Origin: Bacteroidota bacterium
Lineage (GTDB): Bacteria > Bacteroidota > Bacteroidia > B-17B0 > Aurantibacillaceae
Assembly: GCA_030684395.1 (NCBI GenBank)
Contig: JAUXTT010000044.1
Coordinates: forward strand, 1-64,000
Direction of reading: 5' to 3'
Length of the DNA: 64,000 nucleotides
Part shown: piece by piece, positions 6,922 to 16,471 of the stretch
How positions within the stretch are numbered: the stretch's first letter is position 1
How the letters are laid out: every line of letters starts with the position of its first letter
Notes under the pieces: model-generated
Databases searched by the model: none
What the model saw: the letters and a program-made list of their open reading frames with translations, nothing else
Told to the model about the DNA's origin: nothing
Program-made: the position numbers and the translations under genes

Positions 6922-9381
6922 ATGACTTCTGAAGAAAAGATCCAGTTGCTTGCCCAAAAACTTAATTTATTAAGTTCAAACCTCGAAAAACAAAAATCAG
7001 ATATTGAGTTTATCCGACAGCAGATAGCTCTGTTATCACAATCTCAACCACAGGAAAAAACAGTTCCTGTTATAGAACCGGTTAAACCGATTGTACCTCC
7101 GGTTCAGCAAGTAGTACCACCGGTTCAGCAAGTGGTTACTCCTGTTGAACATTTCGACAAGCCTAATGTGACAGTAGTACCTGAAACAAAACAAACACCT
7201 GCTACTCCGGTAATAGAACCGGTTAAACCAATTGTTCCGCCACCAAATGCTATTCCTCAACAACCTGCTAAGGCTGCAAAAGCTTTTAATATGGAAGAGT
7301 ATGTGGGTGGTAAACTTGCCGGAATCATTGGTATCATCATTTTAGTAATTGCAATTGCAATCGGAGTTAAGTATGCAATCGACAAAGACCTTATCAATCC
7401 ATTAACACGAATCATTTTCGGATTCCTTGCAGGTGGTATATTAATGACCTTTGCTATTATCTTAAAGAAAAAGTATCAGTTGTTCAGCGCTGTAATTTTA
7501 GGCGGGGCCGTCTCCACTCTATTCTTTACAGCATTTGCAGGAAACGCTTTTTATGAGATCTATCCACGTGGTTTTGCATTTGCACTGATGTTCGTTATTA
7601 CAGCTTTCACTGTTTTTGCTGCGCACATGTACAATTACGAAATTATTGCTGTTATTGGATTGGTTGGTGCATACGCTATTCCTCCTTTGCTGAGTGATGG
7701 AAGCGGTAAGATTGAATACATGTACACTTACATGGCAATCATCAATGCAGGTATTTTGGTTTTAAGTCTTTTCAAAAACTGGACATGGGTAAAATACTCT
7801 GCTTACGGATTAACCTGGATCTTAGTAGCAAGTTGGACATTGAATAAGTATACACTCGATAAATTGAACATGACAGTAATGTTCAGTACTATTTTCTTCC
7901 TTACTTTTTACGCAACCTTTATCGCTTACAAGATCATCAAGAAAATTCCTTTCCAAGCAATGGATATTATTACTCTTTTGAGTAATAGTACCATTTATTT
8001 TGGATTGGGGTATTATGCACTTAACAATGAGTTTACCGAAAAATACTTAGGATTGTTCTGTGTTTTTAATGCTTTGGTACACATGATAGTTGCTTATGCA
8101 GCTTATTCCAGAAAAGTTACAGATAAGAATATTTTGTATTTTATTCTCGCGCTTGTATTTACCTTTCTTACTATCGCTATTCCAATTCAGTTGGAAGGAA
8201 AAGTAGTTACACTTTGTTGGTTTGCTGAAATGGCTGTATTGTATTTTATCGGACGCAAATTCTCTGTTTCCTTCTTCAAACAAATTGCTTATACGGTTGC
8301 CGCGTTAGGATTCATCAGCTTGTGGCACGATTGGATGAAGTACTATTCGGAGATCTTCGACAAAGATGCTTACATCCCGGCAAAAATATTATTAAACAAA
8401 ATGTTCCTTACTTCCGGATTTGCCATTGTTGCTTTGGGAGCATTATGGTTTATGCTGAAAGAAAAATTCAATACGGAAAATAATCCCGATAGCCATCGGG
8501 ATGCCGCTTATCCTGCAATGAAAATAATTACTCCGGTTTTGTTTTTTATTACGGTATACTTCTCCTTCTTTTTTGAGATCATTCATCATTTCAAAAACTG
8601 GGAAAATGCAACTACTATAAGAGAAACAGGCTCTGTTTATATTGCACCAATAATGAACAAAGCTATACCCTTATTCCTTGTGCTTTGGTTAGTGATCTAC
8701 AATGCGGTGTTTGCTTCAGTGGTTTTATTCATCAATAGTAAAATCACTAAATCGAAAGGAATACACTGGGCTTTTTATATCATGAGTTTTTTAGCGTTGT
8801 TTATATTGATGGCGGCCGGTTTTACAGCTTTAACCCAGCTGAGAAATTTTTACAACTCTGCCAGCGAAGATTATTTCCCTTATGCATTTAAAACAAATTG
8901 GATGCTGAATTTCAGGTATGTGTTTATGCTTTTTACCTTCGGTATTTTGTTCCTTATGTTTTTCGCACAAAAAGCTTATGGCAATAAACTGGCACGTTCC
9001 ATCTTTATATGGGTTTTCCACCTTTCTGTATTGATCATTCTAAGTAGTGAATTAGTGAATCAAATGCGTTTGTCTCATGCCGATGATGCTGTACTTTATG
9101 AAAAAGTCGCGCGCAGAATGGGCTTCACTATTTTGTGGGCATTGTACTCTACCGTATTGATCGTTTTTGGGATTGCACGAAAAATCAAAATGCTCAGAAT
9201 AATGGGCTTCTCTCTTTTTGGAATTACACTCATTAAATTATTGATCGATTCTATCCATATGTCGATGGGCTATAAGTTTGTAGTTTACATTTCAGTTGGT
9301 GTTATACTTGTTACCATTGGATTTCTATATCAGCGTTTCAAAAAAATTCTATTCGAAGATGACAATGAAAATAAAAATTAA
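6922..9381 (+). CDS. DUF2339 polytopic membrane protein
   Basis: 819 residues. The N-terminal 30 residues form a short coiled coil. A Pro/Val-rich linker (about 45-115) holds two copies of PVIEPVKPIVPP, and about 20 hydrophobic helices follow from residue 130 to the end. This is the DUF2339 family of large inner-membrane proteins, whose biochemical role is unknown. The downstream gene overlaps its 3' end by 23 bases, and DUF2339-DUF3999 pairs recur in other bacteria, suggesting one complex. An oddity: codons for NPDSHRDA near residue 523-530 come from a palindromic repeat (8483-8502) lying in a loop between helices. Confidence 0.88.
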   Translation: MTSEEKIQLLAQKLNLLSSNLEKQKSDIEFIRQQIALLSQSQPQEKTVPVIEPVKPIVPPVQQVVPPVQQVVTPVEHFDKPNVTVVPETKQTPATPVIEPVKPIVPPPNAIPQQPAKAAKAFNMEEYVGGKLAGIIGIIILVIAIAIGVKYAIDKDLINPLTRIIFGFLAGGILMTFAIILKKKYQLFSAVILGGAVSTLFFTAFAGNAFYEIYPRGFAFALMFVITAFTVFAAHMYNYEIIAVIGLVGAYAIPPLLSDGSGKIEYMYTYMAIINAGILVLSLFKNWTWVKYSAYGLTWILVASWTLNKYTLDKLNMTVMFSTIFFLTFYATFIAYKIIKKIPFQAMDIITLLSNSTIYFGLGYYALNNEFTEKYLGLFCVFNALVHMIVAYAAYSRKVTDKNILYFILALVFTFLTIAIPIQLEGKVVTLCWFAEMAVLYFIGRKFSVSFFKQIAYTVAALGFISLWHDWMKYYSEIFDKDAYIPAKILLNKMFLTSGFAIVALGALWFMLKEKFNTENNPDSHRDAAYPAMKIITPVLFFITVYFSFFFEIIHHFKNWENATTIRETGSVYIAPIMNKAIPLFLVLWLVIYNAVFASVVLFINSKITKSKGIHWAFYIMSFLALFILMAAGFTALTQLRNFYNSASEDYFPYAFKTNWMLNFRYVFMLFTFGILFLMFFAQKAYGNKLARSIFIWVFHLSVLIILSSELVNQMRLSHADDAVLYEKVARRMGFTILWALYSTVLIVFGIARKIKMLRIMGFSLFGITLIKLLIDSIHMSMGYKFVVYISVGVILVTIGFLYQRFKKILFEDDNENKN
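8483..8502. repeat. Palindromic repeat inside DUF2339 coding sequence
   Basis: ATCCCGATAGCCATCGGGAT has 8-base perfect arms around AGCC. It keeps the reading frame and falls in a hydrophilic loop. It is near-identical to the intergenic palindrome at 29171-29188. Confidence 0.7.
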
Positions 9382-10627
9382 AACACTATTACTATTTGTA
9401 TTACTTGTTTCTTCAGTTCAGGTATTGAATGCTCAAAAGATGAGTGGCTTTACTTTTTACAAAGAAGTAGAACCGGTAAATACTGCCGGCTATTACAAAA
9501 TTCCGGTAAGTGCCGATATGCTGGCCAAAAGCAAAAGTGACTTTAATGACTTTCGTGTACTAAAAGTAGATGAGAACGACACCTCGGAAGTTCCTTACTT
9601 ACTTCAGTGGAATGAATCTTCCTGGTACAATACTTTTCAGAATGAAAGTATCATTGATGTATCTTATCGTAAAAATGCCGCTTCCTACATTACTGTAAAA
9701 CTAAAAGAAGAAAAAGAGATCAATGAAATTCAACTGAACATTGCTGAAAGGGATTTCGATAAACTGGTAACTATTGAAGGAAGTAATGATAACAAACACT
9801 GGAAAACCATTAAAGAAAACATTCGCATTGTTGGTTTTGGTCAGGAACAATTTAATTTTAGTAAACTCTATTTTCCTTCAAGTACCTACACTTATTACTT
9901 ACTGACCTTCAATGATAAAAATGCTAAACCTATTACAGTTAGCTCCGTTCAAACTTTTTTCAATAACGAATACAAAGCTGTGTACGAAAAAATAAAAGAT
10001 ATATACGTTGTAAAAAAAGAGATCAAAAAAGATCTAAAACCAACAAATGGAAAACCTGCTATCTACGAAAATTATACAGAGATAAAAGTTACTCTTCCTT
10101 ACCCTACTTGTTTAAGCACCATACATCTTAAGAACAGAAACAAGTCGGAAGATTTTTACAGAAGCATTTCTGTTTGTAATAACAAAGGTGCTGAGCTAAG
10201 CAGGGGTTCTTTTACTTCATTAGAAAAGGACGGTATTACCAGTATCTATTTAAACAAAGTAATAGGAACTAATTTCACTATTAAGGTATACAATAATGAT
10301 AATCCACCCATTGAAAGCATTGATGTAAACGTATTTGGAATGAATGCATTTTTAGTAAGCAGATTGGAACCGGAAGAAAAATATTTGATCGTTTATGGAA
10401 AAGCCAAAGTTCCTTTGGCAGAATACGACCTTGGTTATTTCTCTTCCAAAATTGGAAGCACTGCTAAAGATGTAAATTGCAGATCTGAAATGGTCATTAA
10501 AAACGCTCCTCCAAAAAAGAATGAACCAATGATCCAGCAACAAAAGTGGCTGTGGATCACCCTAGGCGGACTCGTATTACTTTTGGGAGGTTTTGCCTTT
10601 TCATTGATGAAAAAGATTGGAAAATAA
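9359..10627 (+). CDS. DUF3999-like exported protein with C-terminal membrane anchor
   Basis: 422 residues from the ATG at 9359 (a second ATG at 9365 is equally possible). A signal peptide ends near VLNAQ. The body is a beta-rich exported domain in which IEGSNDNKHWKTI and similar stretches resemble a discoidin (F5/8 type C) fold. The end is a Pro/Lys-rich linker, one membrane helix (WLWITLGGLVLLLGGFAF) and a short basic tail. Length, architecture and position directly after DUF2339 fit the DUF3999 family. The overlap with the DUF2339 stop implies translational coupling. Function is unknown; a periplasm-facing partner of the DUF2339 protein is an inference. Confidence 0.75.
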   Translation: MTMKIKIKTLLLFVLLVSSVQVLNAQKMSGFTFYKEVEPVNTAGYYKIPVSADMLAKSKSDFNDFRVLKVDENDTSEVPYLLQWNESSWYNTFQNESIIDVSYRKNAASYITVKLKEEKEINEIQLNIAERDFDKLVTIEGSNDNKHWKTIKENIRIVGFGQEQFNFSKLYFPSSTYTYYLLTFNDKNAKPITVSSVQTFFNNEYKAVYEKIKDIYVVKKEIKKDLKPTNGKPAIYENYTEIKVTLPYPTCLSTIHLKNRNKSEDFYRSISVCNNKGAELSRGSFTSLEKDGITSIYLNKVIGTNFTIKVYNNDNPPIESIDVNVFGMNAFLVSRLEPEEKYLIVYGKAKVPLAEYDLGYFSSKIGSTAKDVNCRSEMVIKNAPPKKNEPMIQQQKWLWITLGGLVLLLGGFAFSLMKKIGK

Positions 10628-10666
10628 ATTTTTCTCAATCAATATAAGATTTGTAATTTCGGCAAG

Positions 10667-11392
10667 ATGAATTCTCTATGCTTTGGCTTTAAACATGTGG
10701 CGGTTTTGCTTTTTGCAATTCCCTGTATTGCTTTAGCTCAAAAACCAACGAGTGAGTTCAGTGCATACAATTATAAACCCACTCCGCAAGACAGAATTAT
10801 ACTAGAAGTAAACCACACCGGTTGGTTGGGAATGCCTAAGGGACTAAAAGAAAAACCGGGTTCCTTAGGTGCAAATTTTCAGATCTTCTTTGATTACCCA
10901 ATAAAAAAATCAAGAGTAAGTTTTGCCTGGGGATTAGGCCTTAGTTCACATAATATTCATGGTCCTGTTAATTTAGTTTACCATGTTGATTCAGTAAGCG
11001 GCAGCATCAATTTTACATCTATTGATAAAAGATTTGAACCCTACAAAACAAATAAAATTGCTTTCAAATTAATTGAAATTCCTGTAGAATTCAGAATTCG
11101 TACCCGCTCAGAATATCAGTTTAAATTTATGGTAGGAGCTAAAGTTGGTTATGTGATGCAAACCTTCCGTACCATATTTGATAAAGACGGGAAAGTGAGA
11201 ATTTATGACATTTATGGAGTGAATCCAATAAGATACGGTGTAACCATGCGCATAGGATGGGAACAGGTACATTTAACCGCTTTTTATGCATTATCTGAGG
11301 TGTTTTTGAAAAATAAAGGGCAAAAAGGTGTAATTCCTTTTAGTTTCGGGATTGCTTATACTCCGAGGTTGGGGCTAGGAAGGACTCTTTAA
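10667..11392 (+). CDS. Outer-membrane beta-barrel protein, PorT-like
   Basis: 241 residues with a signal peptide (about 1-24, ending ALAQ). Alternating hydrophobic strands follow, with repeated aromatic girdles (NFQIFFDYPI, RVSFAWGLGLSS, YQFKFMVGAKVGYV, YGVTMRIGWEQVHLTAFYAL). This is a small outer-membrane barrel of the 8-stranded kind common in Bacteroidota. The general look recalls the PorT-like OMP_b-brl_2 family, but true PorT identity is not established. It follows the DUF3999-like gene by 39 bases on the same strand and may be co-transcribed. Confidence 0.7.
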   Translation: MNSLCFGFKHVAVLLFAIPCIALAQKPTSEFSAYNYKPTPQDRIILEVNHTGWLGMPKGLKEKPGSLGANFQIFFDYPIKKSRVSFAWGLGLSSHNIHGPVNLVYHVDSVSGSINFTSIDKRFEPYKTNKIAFKLIEIPVEFRIRTRSEYQFKFMVGAKVGYVMQTFRTIFDKDGKVRIYDIYGVNPIRYGVTMRIGWEQVHLTAFYALSEVFLKNKGQKGVIPFSFGIAYTPRLGLGRTL

Positions 11393-11581
11393 ATTCCGGG
11401 TTTCTGGTCGGTTTAGCACTAAACAAGGGGATTCCGGACCACAAAACAAGAAACCTGAAACTTGAAACAATAAACGTCATTTCGGTATTCGTAATTCGCT
11501 CAATTATAGATCATTAAGTCATCAAAAAACGTCCTGCCGATTTTTTTTCAAAAAACTCTTCCCCATTAAGCAAAAATGTTC

Positions 11582-11589
11582 TATATTTG
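11582..11589 (+). promoter_or_regulatory. rpsO -7 box (TATATTTG)
   Basis: Exact TAnnTTTG match followed by CAGCCC, the same context as the rplS promoter. It lies 36 bases before the rpsO ATG. Confidence 0.65.
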
Positions 11590-11625
11590 CAGCCCGATAT
11601 TGATAATATTAAAAGACACAATAAA

Positions 11626-11895
11626 ATGTATTTAACATCAGAAGTAAAAAAAGGAATTTTCAAAACACACGGTGGAACTGAAAAAAACACAGGTTCAACT
11701 GAAGGACAAGTTGCATTGTTTACTCACCGTATATCCCATTTAACCGGGCATTTGCAAAAAAACAAAAAAGATTTCAGCACTCAACGTTCTCTAATCAACT
11801 TAGTAGGTAAACGCAGAAGTTTATTAGACTATTTGAAAAAGAAAGACATCAACAAATACAGAGCGTTGATCAAAACATTAGATATTCGTAAATAA
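11626..11895 (+). CDS. rpsO: 30S ribosomal protein S15
   Basis: 89 residues, the standard S15 length, when started at the ATG at 11626 (MYLTSEVKKGIF). The conserved core is present: GSTEGQVALFTHRI, LTGHLQKNKKDFSTQRSL and LVGKRRSLLDYLKK, which bind 16S rRNA helices 20-22. An open frame continues 13 codons upstream to 11587, but that segment overlaps the leader just behind the -7 box and is not part of S15. The pnp gene follows on the same strand, as in E. coli and many other bacteria. A hairpin separates the two. Confidence 0.97.
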   Translation: MYLTSEVKKGIFKTHGGTEKNTGSTEGQVALFTHRISHLTGHLQKNKKDFSTQRSLINLVGKRRSLLDYLKKKDINKYRALIKTLDIRK

Positions 11896-11916
11896 TGTTT
11901 TACGGAAATTAAATTC

Positions 11917-11950
11917 ACAAAAGGCATCCTGTAACACGGTTGCCTTTTGT
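11917..11950 (+). terminator. Hairpin after rpsO
   Basis: ACAAAAGGCA (11917-11926) pairs perfectly with TGCCTTTTGT (11941-11950) over a 14-base loop, with a weak T-run after it. Probable rho-independent terminator or attenuator between rpsO and pnp. Confidence 0.65.
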
Positions 11951-11959
11951 TGTTTATGG

Positions 11960-12063
11960 GCTTCGACTCCGCTCAGCCTGACAAAAGGTTTAAACACCAT
12001 TTTGTCGCTCGGAAAGTTCGGGGCCAGTCTAAAGCAGGTGTCAGTTCGAGCGAAGTAGAGAAC
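11960..12063. repeat. Imperfect inverted repeat of CTTCGACTCCGCTCAG type
   Basis: The left arm reads GCTTCGACTCCGCTCAGC then CTGACA. The right arm reads TGTCAGTTCGAGCGAAGT then AGAGAAC (12039-12063). The reverse complement of the right arm matches the left arm with several mismatches. The element is GC-rich against its surroundings and fills most of the rpsO-pnp gap. Very similar words recur in intergenic DNA of many Bacteroidota (from memory). Confidence 0.6.
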
Positions 12064-12139
12064 AGCACCGGATAAAAAAGAAAAACAGATACAAATATAA
12101 ATCACCTCGGAAACGCCGGGGACAAAACAAAAACAAGTT

Positions 12140-14281
12140 ATGACACAATTAGGTACACAACACACATTCGACATCGGTGATGGAAGAATGATCACCCTAG
12201 AAACAGGAAAATTAGCGAAACAAGCAGATGGTGCGGTAGTTTTAAAAATGGGAAACACCATGCTATTAGCAACCATCGTTAGTAATAAAGAGGCGAAAGA
12301 AGGCGTTGACTTCTTACCTTTAACAGTTGATTACCAGGAAAAATATGCTTCTACAGGAAGATTTCCAGGTGGATTTTTAAAACGTGAAGCGCGTTTATCT
12401 GATACTGAAATTTTAATTTCACGTATCGTTGACCGTGCAATGCGTCCACTTTTCCCGGATGATTATCACGCTGACACACAATTAATGATCACACTAATTT
12501 CTTCAGACAAAAAAACATTGCCTGATGCTTTAGTTGGTTTAGCAGCTTCTGCAGCAGTTGCAGTTTCTGATATTCCTTTCAACGGACCGATCTCTGAAGT
12601 TCGTGTAGGTAAAATTGACGGTAAATTAGTATTGAACCCTGATGTTGACGCTTTGGCTTTATCAACTATTGATATGATTGTTGCTGCTTCTGCACACGAT
12701 ATTGTAATGGTGGAAGGTGAAATGAGCGAGATCAGCGAACATGAAATGTTGGAAGCTATTAAATTCGGGCACAACGCAATCAAAGTTCAGATCAATGCGA
12801 TTAACGAATTTGCTGTTAAAGCAGGTTTAAAACCAAAACGTGAATACAATCACGAAACAAACGATCTTGAATTAAAAGAAGCAGTTAGTAAAGCTACATA
12901 CCAAAAAGTTTATGACGTTGCTAAATCAGGTAACGCAAACAAAAACGAACGTAAAGCTGCTTTCAAAGCAATCCTCGACGAATACAAAACAACTTTTACT
13001 GAAGAGCAATTGAAAGAAAAAGCTGCTTTGATCGCAAAATATTATCACCATGTTGAGTACGATGCTATCCGCCGTGTTGCATTAGACGAAAAAATTCGTT
13101 TGGATGGCCGTAAAACAACTGATATCCGCCACATCTGGAGCGAGGTAAATTACTTACCTGCAGCTCACGGTTCAGCAGTATTTACACGTGGAGAAACTCA
13201 ATCTTTAACTTCGGTTACGTTAGGAACTAAGTTAGATCAGCAAATGATCGACGGTGCTTTCTTCAAAGGTGAAAACAGATTCTTATTACATTACAATTTC
13301 CCGGGATTCTCTACAGGTGAGGCAAAACCTAACCGTGGACCTGGACGTCGTGAAGTTGGACATGGTAACCTGGCATTGCGTGCTTTGAAAAAAGTATTGC
13401 CAATTGATTGTCCGTATACTATCCGTGTTGTTTCTGATATTTTAGAAAGTAACGGTTCTTCTTCAATGGCTACTGTTTGTGCAGGTACTCTTGCATTAAT
13501 GGATGCAGGTGTTAAGATCACTAAGCCTGTAACAGGTATTGCAATGGGATTGATTACTGACGACAAAGGGAAATATGCTATTCTATCTGATATCTTAGGT
13601 GATGAAGATCATTTGGGCGATATGGATTTTAAAGTGTGTGGAACTAAAGACGGTATCACTGCTTGCCAGATGGATCTTAAAGTAAATGGTTTACCATTCG
13701 AAGTAATGGAACAAGCATTGAACCAGGCTAAAGAAGGACGTTTGCATATCTTAGGTGAAATCAACAAAACATTGTCTGCACCTCGTGAAGATTACAAAGA
13801 ACATGCTCCGCGTTTATTACAAATTGTTATACCTGGAGAATTCATTGGTGCGGTAATAGGGCCAGGTGGAAAAATCATTCAGGAAATCCAGAAAACTACA
13901 CAAACAACTATCACTATCACGGAGCAACCGGGAGAAAAAGGTTTGGTGGAAATTTTCGGAGCAAACGATACCGATGCACAGGCAGCTTTAATGCGTATCA
14001 AAGGCATTGTAGCAGTTCCTGAAGTTGGTGAGATCTATGATGCAAAAGTAAAATCAATTATGCCATACGGAGCTTTTGTTGAGTTCCTTCCGGGTAAAGA
14101 TGGTTTATTACACATCTCTGAAGTTGATTGGAAACGCCTTGATACATTAGAAGGTGTGCTTAAAGAAGGTGAAATGATCCAGGTAAAATACATGGGCATC
14201 GATCCAAAAACTAACAAACATAAATTATCAAGAAAAGTTTTATTGCCAAAGCCGGAAGGTGCTGAAGCAAAACAGAACTAA
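12140..14281 (+). CDS. pnp: Polyribonucleotide nucleotidyltransferase (PNPase)
   Basis: 713-residue 3'-5' phosphorolytic exoribonuclease of RNA turnover; length is standard. Order: RNase PH domain 1 (from about 10, [22 protein letters not shown]), a helical linker, RNase PH domain 2 (from about 310, [17 protein letters not shown] and [17 protein letters not shown]; catalytic acidic cluster [15 protein letters not shown]), a KH domain ([13 protein letters not shown], near 574) and a C-terminal S1 domain ([17 protein letters not shown]). The ATG at 12140 gives the expected N-terminus. Its leader holds a GC-rich repeat element, so regulation may differ from the E. coli RNase III-dependent autoregulation. 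Confidence 0.98.
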   Translation: MTQLGTQHTFDIGDGRMITLETGKLAKQADGAVVLKMGNTMLLATIVSNKEAKEGVDFLPLTVDYQEKYASTGRFPGGFLKREARLSDTEILISRIVDRAMRPLFPDDYHADTQLMITLISSDKKTLPDALVGLAASAAVAVSDIPFNGPISEVRVGKIDGKLVLNPDVDALALSTIDMIVAASAHDIVMVEGEMSEISEHEMLEAIKFGHNAIKVQINAINEFAVKAGLKPKREYNHETNDLELKEAVSKATYQKVYDVAKSGNANKNERKAAFKAILDEYKTTFTEEQLKEKAALIAKYYHHVEYDAIRRVALDEKIRLDGRKTTDIRHIWSEVNYLPAAHGSAVFTRGETQSLTSVTLGTKLDQQMIDGAFFKGENRFLLHYNFPGFSTGEAKPNRGPGRREVGHGNLALRALKKVLPIDCPYTIRVVSDILESNGSSSMATVCAGTLALMDAGVKITKPVTGIAMGLITDDKGKYAILSDILGDEDHLGDMDFKVCGTKDGITACQMDLKVNGLPFEVMEQALNQAKEGRLHILGEINKTLSAPREDYKEHAPRLLQIVIPGEFIGAVIGPGGKIIQEIQKTTQTTITITEQPGEKGLVEIFGANDTDAQAALMRIKGIVAVPEVGEIYDAKVKSIMPYGAFVEFLPGKDGLLHISEVDWKRLDTLEGVLKEGEMIQVKYMGIDPKTNKHKLSRKVLLPKPEGAEAKQN

Positions 14282-14305
14282 ATTGTGATTTGAGAATAAT
14301 GAAGG

Positions 14306-14334
14306 AAGCCCTGCAGGAATGTGGGGCTTTTTTG
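14306..14334 (+). terminator. pnp terminator
   Basis: AAGCCC (14306-14311) pairs with GGGCTT (14324-14329) and is followed by T-rich sequence (TTTTTTGTTTTT). The stem is short but GC-rich and well placed 25 bases after the pnp stop. Confidence 0.75.
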
Positions 14335-14507
14335 TTTTTGGGAAAAGGAAAACATATATTTGGTTAGAAAAGCTGAAGAGATACAACAAGTATTTCCAAT
14401 TAATTACAAACGAAAAAATTGCGCTTAACGGGAGTTATGGGCAAAATTATAAAAAGGCCACTCTATAATAAAAAGAAGTATTTTTATAGATATTTAAAAG
14501 GAAAAAT

Positions 14508-15728
14508 ATGATTGAGAATTTAAAAGTTGACGGTTTTAAATCATTGAGAAATTTTGAAATAAAATTTCAAAAAGGGATTAATGTTATTGTTGGACCTAAT
14601 GGAGTTGGTAAAACAAATATATGCCAAGCCCTCACGATATTATCTTCCTTAACGAATAATTCACTAAACGATGCTTTTACACAATTTGGTGGAGTTCGCT
14701 CGACTTTTAATTTGGTAGATTGCGAACAAGAAAACAAAAAAATAACTGTTGAAGCTAGTGGAAGAACCATTGGGACATTCAAAAATCAAGAGTATGATTT
14801 GGAATTTAAATACTCTATTGAGCTTGGACTATCAGAAGAATTATTAGTTAATTCTGAAGTTCTTGAGGTAAAGAGAAAATCTAAGCAAGGTACTTATAAA
14901 AAAGTACTCTCTATTAAACAAGATAAAAAAACACTAGTAGCTAAAATCCTGGACAATGAACTCATTGGAGATTTTAGCGTAATTAAAAAAGGGGAAAAAC
15001 AATTTAAATTAGAACTTAATGAATCTGAATATGAAAGCAAAAGCTTTCTCCCCCTTATATCAAGATTCATTTTTGTTTGCCATTTAGTTGCAAGAGAATT
15101 TTCTAAAATAAAATCTTTAAATATAGACCCTCACATCGCTAGACAAGCTTGTGACATAACTGAACCAAAAGAAATGCTAGGAAATGGAAAGTATTTAGCG
15201 AATACTCTTCATTTACTTTCTAAAAAACCTGATGACCTAATTGAAATTAACTCAATACTTGAGCAACTTTTGCCAAATTTTAAAGAGATAAAACCAGAAA
15301 TATCTGAAATTAGTTTAAAGAGATTTTTCTCTCTTATAGATAAAAGGAGGCACGGATTTTCATCAAATAGCCTTTCTGATGGCACGATAAAGCTGCTAGC
15401 TCTACTAGTTGGTATTGTTAGACAAAAAGAAAAAACAACAATAATAGAGGAACCCGAAAATTATCTACACCCATACGCAAATCGACTATTAATTAATTAT
15501 TTGCGAGATACATTTGACAATGGAGTTTGTATTCTGACGAGCCATTCGGAAACAATATTAAATTTAATCCAACCAGAAGAACTCATTATTTGTGAGTTAG
15601 ATGGAAGCTTTACAACTTGTAAAAGGCTTGACAACATTGAGAGTATAAAAAGAGTAATTGAATCTTCAGGATTTGGCTGTGGGTATCATTACATAGCCGG
15701 CAATCTTGGAGGTACGCCACAATTTTAA
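14508..15728 (+). CDS. AAA family ATPase (AAA_21/OLD-like), candidate defence gene
   Basis: 406-residue RecF/SMC-like ATPase. The N-terminus MIENLKVDGFKSLRNFEI is typical of the OLD/AAA_15/AAA_21 group. Walker A is GPNGVGKT (29-36); the ABC-type signature region is SLSDGTIKLLALL (about 290-302); Walker B is TIIEEPENYLHP (about 311-322); the switch histidine is in SHSETIL (about 344). The middle is a helical insertion. It ends without the C-terminal TOPRIM nuclease of full-length OLD proteins. The next gene starts 4 bases later and may supply a TOPRIM-like fold. Codons are strikingly A/T-rich beside pnp, suggesting acquisition. Substrate and trigger are unknown; anti-phage defence is inferred from architecture. 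Confidence 0.85.
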   Translation: MIENLKVDGFKSLRNFEIKFQKGINVIVGPNGVGKTNICQALTILSSLTNNSLNDAFTQFGGVRSTFNLVDCEQENKKITVEASGRTIGTFKNQEYDLEFKYSIELGLSEELLVNSEVLEVKRKSKQGTYKKVLSIKQDKKTLVAKILDNELIGDFSVIKKGEKQFKLELNESEYESKSFLPLISRFIFVCHLVAREFSKIKSLNIDPHIARQACDITEPKEMLGNGKYLANTLHLLSKKPDDLIEINSILEQLLPNFKEIKPEISEISLKRFFSLIDKRRHGFSSNSLSDGTIKLLALLVGIVRQKEKTTIIEEPENYLHPYANRLLINYLRDTFDNGVCILTSHSETILNLIQPEELIICELDGSFTTCKRLDNIESIKRVIESSGFGCGYHYIAGNLGGTPQF

Positions 15729-15732
15729 TTTT

Positions 15733-16347
15733 ATGAGTTTAAAAAACATTGCACTAATTGTTGACGGACCAACCGAGGAAGGTTCGTTGAGATTAAAATT
15801 TCAAATGAAATATTGTGATTGCCCAAATTTAAGAATTGGACCAGGAAACGGTATTACATACACAACTGAAGGTTATGCAAAAGGAGTACTACCTACCTTA
15901 ATATACTTATTAAATTCTTCTGTTCGAGCAATCATATTAATTCCTGACTTAGAAAAACGCAAAGTAACACCTGCAGACTTTGCAAATAATCTAAAAAAAA
16001 CAATTGTTGATTTTCTATTGGCTGAAACTTCATTTCTAAAGCCTCATTTAGAAGAAACAATACACATTTGTCCCCCAGACATAATGTTTGAGAATTGGAT
16101 AGTTTCGGACGTTGAAGGTATTAAAGATGGTAATAGTTTAATTCATGCTGGCGCAGTACAAAAAGATTTTGATGGAAAGAATGGGACTTCGGAGTTGCAA
16201 AAATTGATGACAACGAAATATAAAAAAACTGTACACGCCAAATTATTGTACAAAAAGACAGACGATGAAAGAAGTGCTAATAATTCAAGCAGTTTTAAAT
16301 CATTTATTGACAGCTTTCATCAATTGTATACTAAACATTGTCTTTAG
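15733..16347 (+). CDS. DUF4276-like (TOPRIM-fold) partner of the AAA ATPase
   Basis: 204 residues from the ATG at 15733; a TTG at 15706 in the same frame would overlap the ATPase and is less likely. The N-terminus NIALIVDGPTEEGSLRLKF matches the VEGxTEE signature of DUF4276/TOPRIM-like proteins. Acidic residues follow at IILIPDLEKRK (Asp72, Glu74), and PPDIMFENWIVSD (about 114-126) fits the FE-[ST/N]-W/L block of the family. In TOPRIM nucleases the first Glu and the DxD/E pair bind metal. Together with the upstream ATPase it forms a two-gene unit like PARIS (AAA_15 + DUF4435), but the family differs. Nuclease activity is not proven; the second acidic motif is D-x-E rather than D-x-D. Confidence 0.72.
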   Translation: MSLKNIALIVDGPTEEGSLRLKFQMKYCDCPNLRIGPGNGITYTTEGYAKGVLPTLIYLLNSSVRAIILIPDLEKRKVTPADFANNLKKTIVDFLLAETSFLKPHLEETIHICPPDIMFENWIVSDVEGIKDGNSLIHAGAVQKDFDGKNGTSELQKLMTTKYKKTVHAKLLYKKTDDERSANNSSSFKSFIDSFHQLYTKHCL

Positions 16348-16378
16348 TAATAAACTTTACAGTCTCTATTCCAGTTAA

Positions 16379-16423
16379 CGCGGATTTGTAATCTTTGTTA
16401 CCCCAATCTCCCTCGCTCCGCAG
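16379..16423. repeat. Repeat fragment left of the HipA/DUF3037 pair
   Basis: This carries CGCGGATTTGTAATC and, 20 bases on, CGCTCCGCAG followed by GATG. The same two words (ATTTGTAATC, CGCTCCGCAG) occur at 18259-18357 on the other side of the HipA/DUF3037 genes, in reversed order. Confidence 0.45.
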
Positions 16424-16471
16424 GATGAATAGAAGAGCAATACTACCTGATCTAAAAGGATTGGAATTAAT

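Noticed and set aside
12466-12783. Minus-strand frames within pnp
   Set aside because: Opposite a clear full-length PNPase with all catalytic motifs.
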